Shown piece by piece: positions 1-5,765 of a stretch of 10,080 nt of DNA; the first letter of the stretch is position 1; each line of letters begins with the position of its first letter. The stretch comes from Clostridiaceae bacterium (GTDB taxonomy: Bacteria > Bacillota > Clostridia > Oscillospirales > Acutalibacteraceae). The stretch spans positions 1 through 10,080 of the forward strand of contig JAEDGK010000076.1 of assembly GCA_016297555.1 (NCBI GenBank), given 5' to 3'. The notes beneath the pieces were generated by a model. It saw only the letters and a program-made list of their open reading frames with translations. It ran no database searches and was not told the origin of the DNA. Made by a program: the position numbers and the translations under genes.

Positions 1-415
1 CATTGACGGGTGAGCCGTGAGTGAGATGGCCGCCGTGGGCAAGGTTCATGCCCATAACAACATCGCCCGGCTCAAGAATTGCGGCATAAGCTGCCATATT
101 TGCCTGCGCGCCCGAGTGGGGCTGAACATTTGCCGCCTCTGCACCGAAAAGCTTTTTTGCACGCTCGATTGCAATGGTTTCAACGACATCAACACATTCA
201 CAGCCGCCGTAATATCTCTTTCCGGGATAGCCCTCAGCATATTTATTCGTTAAAACGCTTCCCATTGCCGCCATAACTGCGGGAGAAACGATGTTTTCGG
301 ACGCAATGAGCTCAAGATTTCTTCTCTGCCTTTTAAGCTCGGCTTCCATGGCAAGACCGACCTCTTCATCATACTTGATGAGGGGGGTTATTGTGTCGAT
401 ATAATCGGGAAACAT
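1..415 (-). CDS. glyA: Serine hydroxymethyltransferase, N-terminal part (cut by window edge)
   Basis: Serine hydroxymethyltransferase is a cytosolic PLP enzyme that converts serine plus tetrahydrofolate to glycine plus 5,10-methylenetetrahydrofolate, feeding one-carbon metabolism. The 138 codons visible (no stop) carry the family's N-terminal signature: LELIASEN at residues 34-41, NKYAEGYPGKRYYGG at 57-71, the VQPHSGAQAN block at 97-106, and LAHGGHLTHG at 125-134. The PLP-binding lysine, normally near residue 230, lies outside the window. The ATG at 413-415 is preceded on the minus strand by AGAGGTG, seven to eight bases upstream, and gives the usual SHMT N-terminus. A sigma-A-like promoter lies just upstream, with only about 25 bases of leader, so there is no room for a riboswitch. 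It is divergent from the membrane-protein gene to the right. The family call is essentially certain; the gene is truncated only by the window. Confidence 0.96.
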   Translation of the reverse strand, partial: MFPDYIDTITPLIKYDEEVGLAMEAELKRQRRNLELIASENIVSPAVMAAMGSVLTNKYAEGYPGKRYYGGCECVDVVETIAIERAKKLFGAEAANVQPHSGAQANMAAYAAILEPGDVVMGMNLAHGGHLTHGSPVN

Positions 416-447
416 ATGAAAAACACCTCTTTCGCATTAATACTGTC

Positions 448-477
448 ATAATAACATACACTTAAATCCTTTGTCAA
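448..477 (-). promoter_or_regulatory. Promoter of glyA
   Basis: Read on the minus strand, TTGACA (472-477) is followed after 18 bases by TATTAT (448-453). A TG one base upstream of the -10 hexamer makes it an extended -10 element. Transcription would start near 441 and reach the glyA ATG at 415 after a short leader. Motif match only. Confidence 0.7.
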
Positions 478-500
478 ACCTTATTCTTAACAAAAAATAC

Positions 501-529
501 TTGTAATATTAAAATAAATAGGTTATACT
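501..529 (+). promoter_or_regulatory. Promoter of the 588-residue membrane-protein gene
   Basis: TTGTAA (501-506) and TATACT (524-529) are separated by exactly 17 bases. The predicted start of transcription is near 536, leaving about 25 bases before the ATG at 560. It is divergent from, and does not overlap, the glyA promoter. Confidence 0.65.
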
Positions 530-559
530 GTATGGTACTACGGACAAGGAGATGAACAA

Positions 560-2326
560 ATGGATCCCATTAAGGTAGATTTTTCAAAAAAAGACGGCGG
601 AAGAAAAAAGGATATCGTTATTCCTCCCGAAAAAGCGGCTCTTAAAATAATTCTGAGCCTTTTGTGCAGCGCTGTTTTTGCGGTAATAGCATTTTATGTA
701 ATGCTTCCTGCAATAAACTTCAAGGCGTATGATTTTTATCTTTATCTCGGTCTTGTTGCCGTGTCCTATGTTGTTTTCAACGGTCTGTTTGCAAACATAA
801 TGGGCAAGCCCGAATATGTTCCTTTTGTTAAGAAAAGGGCGATAGTTCCCGGCATTATCATCGCGGCGCTCGTTGCCGTTGTTGCGGTAGGCTATCTCGT
901 TTCATGCGAGTTTTTCAGAGCCGAGAGTTACAGCAAGATAATCGATGTCAGAACCGACAGCAATTTCTCCGAGGAAATTCAGGAGCAGGATGCCGAAAGC
1001 TTCAGCGCCATTCCCAAGCTTGACGAAAGCGCGGCGGCTCAGCTTGCCACGAGAGCGCTCGGCGTACTTGAAGAAAAGGGCTATGTTTCTCAGTTTACGG
1101 TTTATCCCGAATACACTCAGATAAACTATAAGGAAACCCCCGTCAGAGTTGCGCCGCTTCAGTATGCAAACATCATCAAGTGGTTCACCAACACCAAAAA
1201 CGGCTTCCCCGGCTATGTTATTATCGATATGGCGAATGAATCAACGGAATTTGTTGAGCTTGAAAACAATATCCGTTATTCTCCCGCGGAGCATTTCAAC
1301 AAGCTCCTCAAGCGCCATCTGCGCTTCAATTACCCCACATTCCTGTTTGCCGACGCAACCTTTGAAATTGACGACGAGGGCAACCCCTATTGGATTTGCG
1401 CCCGTCTTGACAAAACCATCGGTCTTTTCGGCGGAACGGATGTAATCGGCGCGGTTGTCGTTAAGGCGGACAGCCCCGACGGTGAAAGCGAATATTATAC
1501 TATTGACCAGATAAGAAACGAAGAAAAGCTTCAGTGGATTGACAGAATTTATGATTCCGACCTTATCGTTCAGCAGTATAACTATTACGGAAAATATCAG
1601 AACGGCTTCTGGAACTCCGTTCTCGGTCAGAGAGATGTTATAACCACCACGGCGAACTATAACTACATTGCCAAGGACGACGATGTATGGATGTATACGG
1701 GCGTTACCTCCGTTACCTCCGACCAGTCGATAACGGGCTTTGTTCTTGCAAATCAGAGAACCAAAGAAGCGGTTTATTACAGAGTAACGGGCGGCACGGA
1801 GTATTCCGCGCAGCTTGCCGCAGAAGGCAGAGTTAAGGACCTCGGCTACAAGGCAACATTCCCGCTGCTCCTCAATATCGGCGGCGAGCCGACATATTTC
1901 CTTTCTCTTAAAGATGACAGCAATATCGTTCAGCAGTATGCGCTTATAAATGTTGCTCAGTATAACAACAACAAGATGGGTGCAACGGGCACGGATTTGA
2001 GCAAGTGCCTTGCAAGCTATGTTGCGGCTCTTGCACAGAGCGGAATTAAGGTTGACATTGACCCCAACGATATTGTTGACCTCTCAAAGGGAGAGCAGCC
2101 CGATAAGGAACTTCTTACTGCCAAGGGCAAGATAACCGACATCAGAACCGCCGTTATCGGCGGCGAGAGCTGCTACTATATCAAGCTCGATTCAAACCCC
2201 GCTTACTTCTCAATTTCCGCATCCAAGGATGAGAGCGTTGTTATTCTTAACATCGGCGACGAAGTAACGGTCAGCTATTCGGGCGAGGGCGCAATAATAG
2301 CCGCTGATTCTGTAAAAACAGCTTAA
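560..2326 (+). CDS. Conserved clostridial-type membrane protein, three N-terminal helices plus large C-terminal region, function unknown
   Basis: I cannot name this 588-residue protein. It has a short basic N-terminus, then three hydrophobic segments at about residues 28-50, 59-80 and 94-115, then some 470 hydrophilic residues. By the positive-inside rule the long tail probably lies outside the cell. The tail is rich in aromatic residues (YWI near 277, QQYNYYGKYQNGFWN around 340-354, DDVWMYTGVTSV near 375). I recall this pattern from large conserved Firmicute membrane proteins without assigned function. The last 70 or so residues (from about 518: TAKGKITDIR, later GDEVTVSY) have the alternating strand pattern of a small OB-like barrel; this is inference. 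The ATG at 560 is preceded by AAGGAG at 546-551 with 8-base spacing. It has its own promoter and terminator, so it is monocistronic. No catalytic motif is recognisable. Transport or envelope roles are possible but not shown. Confidence 0.85.
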   Translation: MDPIKVDFSKKDGGRKKDIVIPPEKAALKIILSLLCSAVFAVIAFYVMLPAINFKAYDFYLYLGLVAVSYVVFNGLFANIMGKPEYVPFVKKRAIVPGIIIAALVAVVAVGYLVSCEFFRAESYSKIIDVRTDSNFSEEIQEQDAESFSAIPKLDESAAAQLATRALGVLEEKGYVSQFTVYPEYTQINYKETPVRVAPLQYANIIKWFTNTKNGFPGYVIIDMANESTEFVELENNIRYSPAEHFNKLLKRHLRFNYPTFLFADATFEIDDEGNPYWICARLDKTIGLFGGTDVIGAVVVKADSPDGESEYYTIDQIRNEEKLQWIDRIYDSDLIVQQYNYYGKYQNGFWNSVLGQRDVITTTANYNYIAKDDDVWMYTGVTSVTSDQSITGFVLANQRTKEAVYYRVTGGTEYSAQLAAEGRVKDLGYKATFPLLLNIGGEPTYFLSLKDDSNIVQQYALINVAQYNNNKMGATGTDLSKCLASYVAALAQSGIKVDIDPNDIVDLSKGEQPDKELLTAKGKITDIRTAVIGGESCYYIKLDSNPAYFSISASKDESVVILNIGDEVTVSYSGEGAIIAADSVKTA

Positions 2327-2336
2327 AAAATGCGAG

Positions 2337-2370
2337 AGGTCAGCCGCAGGCTTTGCGGCTGACCTTTTTA
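2337..2370 (+). terminator. Intrinsic terminator after the membrane-protein gene
   Basis: A perfect 12-bp stem (AGGTCAGCCGCA at 2337-2348 with its complement at 2354-2365) closes a 5-base loop and runs directly into a T-tract (2364-2369). It begins 10 bases after the stop codon, a textbook Rho-independent terminator on the plus strand. Confidence 0.93.
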
Positions 2371-2400
2371 GTCCGAAGATAAAAGAGGATTTTCACGGAT

Positions 2401-2895
2401 ATGAATATCAAGGTAAGGAAATATAATAAAAAAGACATTGCACAGGCGGCGAGGATATGGAATGAGGTTGTGGAGGCGGGAGAGGCGTTTCCGCAGACGG
2501 AATCTCTTGACGAAGCGGCGGCAGAGGATTTTTTCGGCAGTCAGACTTATACGGGAGTTGCGGAAAATGCGGAAAACGGAGAAATACTCGGACTTTATAT
2601 TCTCCATCCGAACAATGTCGGCAGATGCGGTCACATATGCAACGCAAGCTACGCCGTGCGCTCGGATATGAGAGGGCAGCACATCGGAGAAATGCTTGTT
2701 GCCGACTGCTTGGAGCAGGCAAAATCGGCGGGCTTTCGCATATTGCAGTTTAACGCGGTGGTCAAAACGAATTATCCCGCAAGGCGGCTTTATGAAAAAC
2801 TCGGCTTTACTCCGCTCGGAGTTATTCCCGGCGGCTTTCTCAAAAAGAGCGGGGACTATGAGGATATAGTGCCTTATTATAAATTGTTATACTGA
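2401..2895 (+). CDS. GNAT-family N-acetyltransferase
   Basis: This 164-residue protein has the size and layout of a single-domain GNAT enzyme, which moves an acetyl group from acetyl-CoA to an amine. The acetyl-CoA pyrophosphate loop (motif A) is VRSDMRGQHIG at residues 86-96, after a strand that starts near 78 (HICNASYAV). Motif B is visible as NYPARRLYEKLGF at 124-136, with the usual Asn and Tyr (N124, Y131) that contact CoA. The substrate cannot be read from sequence; the layout resembles the phosphinothricin/amino-acid acetyltransferase branch, but that is a weak guess. The ATG at 2401 has AGAGGA at 2384-2389 with an 11-base spacing, slightly long. The gene follows a strong terminator by only about 30 bases and leads hflX by 11 bp, so it is probably first in an operon. 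Confidence 0.9.
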   Translation: MNIKVRKYNKKDIAQAARIWNEVVEAGEAFPQTESLDEAAAEDFFGSQTYTGVAENAENGEILGLYILHPNNVGRCGHICNASYAVRSDMRGQHIGEMLVADCLEQAKSAGFRILQFNAVVKTNYPARRLYEKLGFTPLGVIPGGFLKKSGDYEDIVPYYKLLY

Positions 2896-2906
2896 AAGGA
2901 TTTTAC

Positions 2907-4154
2907 ATGGAGCTTTACGAAAACAGGCAGGAGCCCGAAAAGGCTGTGCTTATAGCGGTTGATACGGGCGAATATGACTGCGAGGCGTCGCTTGACGAGC
3001 TTGAGGAGCTTGCCAAAACGGCGGGAGCACAGGTTATGGGCAAGCTTTGGCAAAAAAGAGATAAGCCCGACGCCGCGCTGTTTCTCGGCAGCGGCAGACT
3101 GGAGGAGCTTTCAGAATTCTGCGAAAGCAATGAAATAGATTTGGTTATTGCCGACAGCGAGCTTTCTCCCGCTCAGCTCAGAAACATTGAAAAAGCCGTT
3201 AAGGTCAGAGTGATTGACAGAACAACGCTTATTCTCGATATTTTTGCCGACAGGGCGAGGAGCAACGAGGGAAAGCTTCAGGTTGAGCTTGCTCAGCTTC
3301 GCTATTCTCTGCCGAGGCTTATCGGTCAGGGCACAAAGCTTTCAAGGCTCGGCGGCGGCATAGGAACAAGAGGTCCGGGTGAAACAAAGCTTGAAACCGA
3401 CAGGCGCCACATCAGGCGCAGAATTAAGGCTCTTGAGGAGGAGCTTGAAGCGCTTGAAAAAAGGCGCGGTCTTGCAAGGGCAAGGCGTGAAAAAGACGGA
3501 GTGGAAACCGTGGTTATAGTCGGCTACACTAATGCGGGTAAATCCACCCTGATGAACGCTCTCACTCAGGCGGGAGTTTTAGCTCAGGATAAGCTTTTTG
3601 CAACTCTTGACCCCACTTCCCGCGCTCTGACTCTGCCAGACGGGCGGCGGGTTATGCTGATTGATACGGTCGGATTTATCAGGCGGCTTCCGCATCATCT
3701 TGTTGAGGCTTTCAAGTCAACTCTTGAGGAGGCGGCGTGCGCCAAGGTTATTCTTAATGTATGCGACGCGTCAGACTCCGAGTGTGCCGAGCATATAGAG
3801 GTCACAAATGAATTGCTTGATGAGCTCGGCTGCACGGGCAAGCCCGTTATTTCCGTGTTCAACAAGTGTGATTTACCCGAAGCAAAGGAGAATTTTATTC
3901 CCGAGCAAAACAGCGTTATGATTTCCGCTCTTGCAGAAGAGGGGCTTGACAGGCTGCTTGAAGCGATTGCAAAGGCATTGCCGCCCACAAGAGCGAGGGC
4001 AAAGCTGCTCATACCTTATTCGGACGGAGCGGCTGCCGCGGCATTCAGAAAAGACAGCGTGATAAACACCGAGGTATACAGGGCTGACGGGCTTTATCTG
4101 GAGCTTATTGCAGACGCCGCATTGGTTGACAGATATCAGAAATACTGCGTATAA
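2907..4154 (+). CDS. hflX: GTPase HflX
   Basis: HflX is a cytosolic GTPase of the OBG-HflX branch that binds the 50S subunit and splits or rescues stalled ribosomes, notably under heat or antibiotic stress. The 415-residue length is typical. The HflX-specific N-terminal domain ends with the conserved IGTRGPGETKLETD block at 152-165, followed by a charged helical stretch (about 168-197). The G domain shows G1 GYTNAGKST (206-214), G3 DTVGF (253-257), G4 NKCD (319-322) and G5 SAL (340-342). A C-terminal domain of about 50 residues follows. AAAGGA at 2895-2900 lies 6 bases before the ATG and overlaps the stop codon of the acetyltransferase gene, so the two are probably cotranscribed. All GTP-binding motifs are intact and nothing suggests inactivation. 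Confidence 0.97.
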   Translation: MELYENRQEPEKAVLIAVDTGEYDCEASLDELEELAKTAGAQVMGKLWQKRDKPDAALFLGSGRLEELSEFCESNEIDLVIADSELSPAQLRNIEKAVKVRVIDRTTLILDIFADRARSNEGKLQVELAQLRYSLPRLIGQGTKLSRLGGGIGTRGPGETKLETDRRHIRRRIKALEEELEALEKRRGLARARREKDGVETVVIVGYTNAGKSTLMNALTQAGVLAQDKLFATLDPTSRALTLPDGRRVMLIDTVGFIRRLPHHLVEAFKSTLEEAACAKVILNVCDASDSECAEHIEVTNELLDELGCTGKPVISVFNKCDLPEAKENFIPEQNSVMISALAEEGLDRLLEAIAKALPPTRARAKLLIPYSDGAAAAAFRKDSVINTEVYRADGLYLELIADAALVDRYQKYCV

Positions 4155-4186
4155 AACAAAAATTACTGCGGAGAAAGGAGAGCCGC

Positions 4187-5299
4187 ATGAAAAGATTTTG
4201 CAAAATATTTTCCGCCGTGCTTGCGCTGCTGATGATTTCGGGCTGCGCAGGAAAAGGCGGCTCGGACGAGCCGACGGCTTCTGCCTCCGCAATGTCGGAG
4301 TATTCGGAGGCTGCGGAATTTCGCACCGAAACCGCAAGAGCTGTGGAAACTGTTATAAGCAACGATGATTGGCGGGAAACAACCGTCTCCGCTTCAAAAA
4401 ATCCGCCGACCGCCGCTGAAAAATCAACGGCGGTAACGACGGTTAAAGCCACGGTAAAAACAACCGAAAAAGAAACCGAAAAGGTAACAAAAGCGCAAAC
4501 TGCCGCCGCAACCGAGAAATCCGAAAAGGGCGACGGCGTTATAATCGGGTTGAAGCTTATTCTTTTCGGGTGCGGCAGAGACGAAATAATATCGGTTATG
4601 GGAAATCCGACTGAAAGCGTTTCGGAGCGCCTTAAAAACGGCGGCAAGCTTGAAAGCCTTGTTTATGCCGCCGATTACGGCAGGCTTGCCGTGTTTCAGC
4701 TCCTTGACGGCTCGTTTGCCGCTTTTTACACCTGCGCGCGCGACACGATAGTTACGGATGGCAGCGATTCTCTGTCTCTGAAATCGGGCGGCGAAACAAA
4801 ATTCGGCAAAACAAGAATACAGGTTTATGCCGACAGCGAAAAGGGCGGCAAGGTTTATGCGCTCTGGGCGAAATATGACGGATTTTCATATGAACCGAGC
4901 GAGCTTGACGGGCTCGGCGGTCAGGAAAGGCTGATTTTTCACGCAACCAACGCGGTCAGAGCGATTAACGGGCTTGCGCCGCTTAAATATTCGCAGGACG
5001 CTTCCGAGAGCGCAAGGCTTCACTGTGAGGATATGGCAAAAAGAGAATATTTTGCTCACGATACTCCCGAGGGAAAAACCTGCGCAGAAAGAATGAGCCG
5101 CCAAGGCATAAAATATACCGTTTGCGGAGAAAACCTCGGAGCGGGTTATATGGGCGCTTTTGACCTTGTTGACGGCTGGTACAATTCCCACGGGCATCGG
5201 ATAAATATGCTTGCCGATGACTATAAATATATCGGAGTTGCAATGACTGCGGGGAACGAAAAATATAGCTTCTATTCCGCGCAGAACTATTACGGCTGA
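4187..5299 (+). CDS. CAP-domain (SCP/PR1-like) lipoprotein
   Basis: A 370-residue exported lipoprotein. Residues 1-20 are a lipoprotein signal peptide: basic start, hydrophobic core and lipobox ISGC, with the acylated cysteine at C20. A Thr/Ala/Lys/Glu-rich, apparently disordered linker follows (about 21-115). Residues about 118-235 (from GVIIGLKLILFG) resemble the CAP-associated N-terminal domain of Firmicute proteins. A CAP domain fills about 245-370. It has the usual cavity residues: H291 in YFAHDTPEG, E315 in GENLGAG, and H337 in HGHRINML, plus the terminal YSAQNYYG strand. CAP proteins of bacteria are extracellular; their biochemical role is mostly unknown, though the fold binds ligands and is linked to sporulation and cell-wall proteins in Bacillus. 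AAAGGAG at 4174-4180 lies 6 bases before the ATG. It follows hflX by 32 bp with no terminator between. I see no clear terminator after it. Confidence 0.93.
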   Translation: MKRFCKIFSAVLALLMISGCAGKGGSDEPTASASAMSEYSEAAEFRTETARAVETVISNDDWRETTVSASKNPPTAAEKSTAVTTVKATVKTTEKETEKVTKAQTAAATEKSEKGDGVIIGLKLILFGCGRDEIISVMGNPTESVSERLKNGGKLESLVYAADYGRLAVFQLLDGSFAAFYTCARDTIVTDGSDSLSLKSGGETKFGKTRIQVYADSEKGGKVYALWAKYDGFSYEPSELDGLGGQERLIFHATNAVRAINGLAPLKYSQDASESARLHCEDMAKREYFAHDTPEGKTCAERMSRQGIKYTVCGENLGAGYMGAFDLVDGWYNSHGHRINMLADDYKYIGVAMTAGNEKYSFYSAQNYYG

Positions 5300-5330
5300 A
5301 AAATGTAAAAAAATTAACAATTTAAGGGTA

Positions 5331-5359
5331 TTGACAACAAAGTTTTGTTGGTTTATAAT
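5331..5359 (+). promoter_or_regulatory. Perfect consensus sigma-A-type promoter of the small-protein gene
   Basis: TTGACA (5331-5336) and TATAAT (5354-5359) are both exact consensus hexamers with the optimal 17-base spacing. The A/T-rich tract just upstream (about 5302-5323) could act as an UP element. The predicted start of transcription is near 5366, giving a leader of about 77 bases before the ATG at 5443. Confidence 0.88.
5335..5350. promoter_or_regulatory. Inverted repeat between -35 and -10: candidate operator
   Basis: CAACAAA (5335-5341) and its exact complement TTTGTTG (5344-5350) flank a 2-base centre. The 16-bp element starts in the last two bases of the -35 box and fills most of the spacer of a consensus promoter, the classic place for a repressor site. 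The binding protein is unknown, and no regulator gene is in the window. With A/T-rich sequence, chance remains possible. Confidence 0.5.
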
Positions 5360-5442
5360 AAATTTGTATCCGTGGATTTGGCTTTTGGCAAAAAAGCGGA
5401 GAGCTCAATACATATGAGAATTTTTTAAAGGGGGACTTTAAA

Positions 5443-5625
5443 ATGAACATTGACACAACAGGACTTCAGGAGCTCATTCTTACAATTATGAAGTTTATTG
5501 CTGATTTTGATATCAAGACTCTTGATCTTGATTTCCTCAGCAAAATTCTGACTGCCATTGCTCCCATCTGGAATCCCATTTGGGCTGCTATCAACGAATG
5601 GCTTAACGGAGCATTCGGATTTTAA
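5443..5625 (+). CDS. Small 60-residue acidic amphipathic protein, unknown function
   Basis: I do not recognise a family. The 60-residue product has no signal peptide or cysteine. It has 3 Lys and 7 Asp/Glu (net about -4). The first part (8-36) alternates Leu/Ile/Phe with Asp/Lys, as in amphipathic helices. The C-terminal third is rich in aromatics and prolines (APIWNPIWAAINEWLNGAFGF spans 40-60, with W43, W47 and W53 at helical or turn spacing). The gene is supported by an exact consensus promoter, a strong AAAGGGGG Shine-Dalgarno at 5427-5434 with 8-base spacing, and a terminator downstream, so the ORF is very likely translated despite its size. It is monocistronic. A membrane-associated peptide, a leaderless secreted peptide or an interaction peptide are all possible; the negative charge argues against a standard cationic bacteriocin. 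Confidence 0.8.
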   Translation: MNIDTTGLQELILTIMKFIADFDIKTLDLDFLSKILTAIAPIWNPIWAAINEWLNGAFGF

Positions 5626-5630
5626 TGGCT

Positions 5631-5645
5631 TGCCGCACGGCGGCA
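5631..5645 (+). other. Small GC hairpin right after the small-protein stop codon
   Basis: TGCCGC (5631-5636) and GCGGCA (5640-5645) form a perfect 6-bp stem with a 3-base loop, starting 6 bases after the stop. No T-tract follows, so it is not itself a terminator. It may protect the 3' end of the transcript or be incidental. Confidence 0.5.
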
Positions 5646-5667
5646 CAAAAATAAAAAAGCATTTTTT

Positions 5668-5700
5668 CGGATTCGCGTTTTGTGCGCGAGTCCGTTTTTT
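5668..5700 (+). terminator. Intrinsic terminator of the small-protein gene
   Basis: A 10-bp stem (5668-5677 with 5685-5694, one U-G wobble) with a 7-base loop is followed by six T residues (5695-5700). An A-tract and a T-tract also lie just upstream (5653-5667). Located 42 bases after the stop codon. Confidence 0.88.
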
Positions 5701-5712
5701 CATATAATGACA

Positions 5713-5753
5713 AAACCGAGAGATGCTTTTTACGGCGTCTCTCGGTGGTTTTT
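5713..5753 (-). terminator. Terminator of the propeller-protein gene, probably bidirectional
   Basis: A 12-bp stem (5715-5726 with 5735-5746, one T-G wobble) closes an 8-base loop. On the minus strand it follows the stop codon at 5766 by about 20 bases and leads into TTTTG. On the plus strand it is followed by GGTTTTT, so it can also back up the terminator at 5668. It separates two convergent genes. Confidence 0.8.
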
Positions 5754-5765
5754 ACTTATTTGATT

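Noticed and set aside
17..253. Small plus-strand ORFs in 17-276
   Set aside because: They lie antisense to the highly conserved glyA N-terminus, whose minus-strand frame is unmistakable.
416..559. Possible riboswitch (glycine or tetrahydrofolate type) before glyA
   Set aside because: The glyA promoter leaves a leader of only about 25 bases, too short for either class, and no conserved structure is visible.
4105..4647. Minus-strand ORF of 180 codons opposite the lipoprotein gene
   Set aside because: Antisense to the signal peptide and linker of the CAP lipoprotein and to the end of hflX; composition is that of a reverse-read Thr/Ala/Glu linker.
5425..5703. Minus-strand ORF of 92 codons opposite the 60-residue gene
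   Set aside because: It would start inside the plus-strand terminator and has no ribosome binding site. The plus-strand frame has a promoter, Shine-Dalgarno and terminator, so it is the real one.
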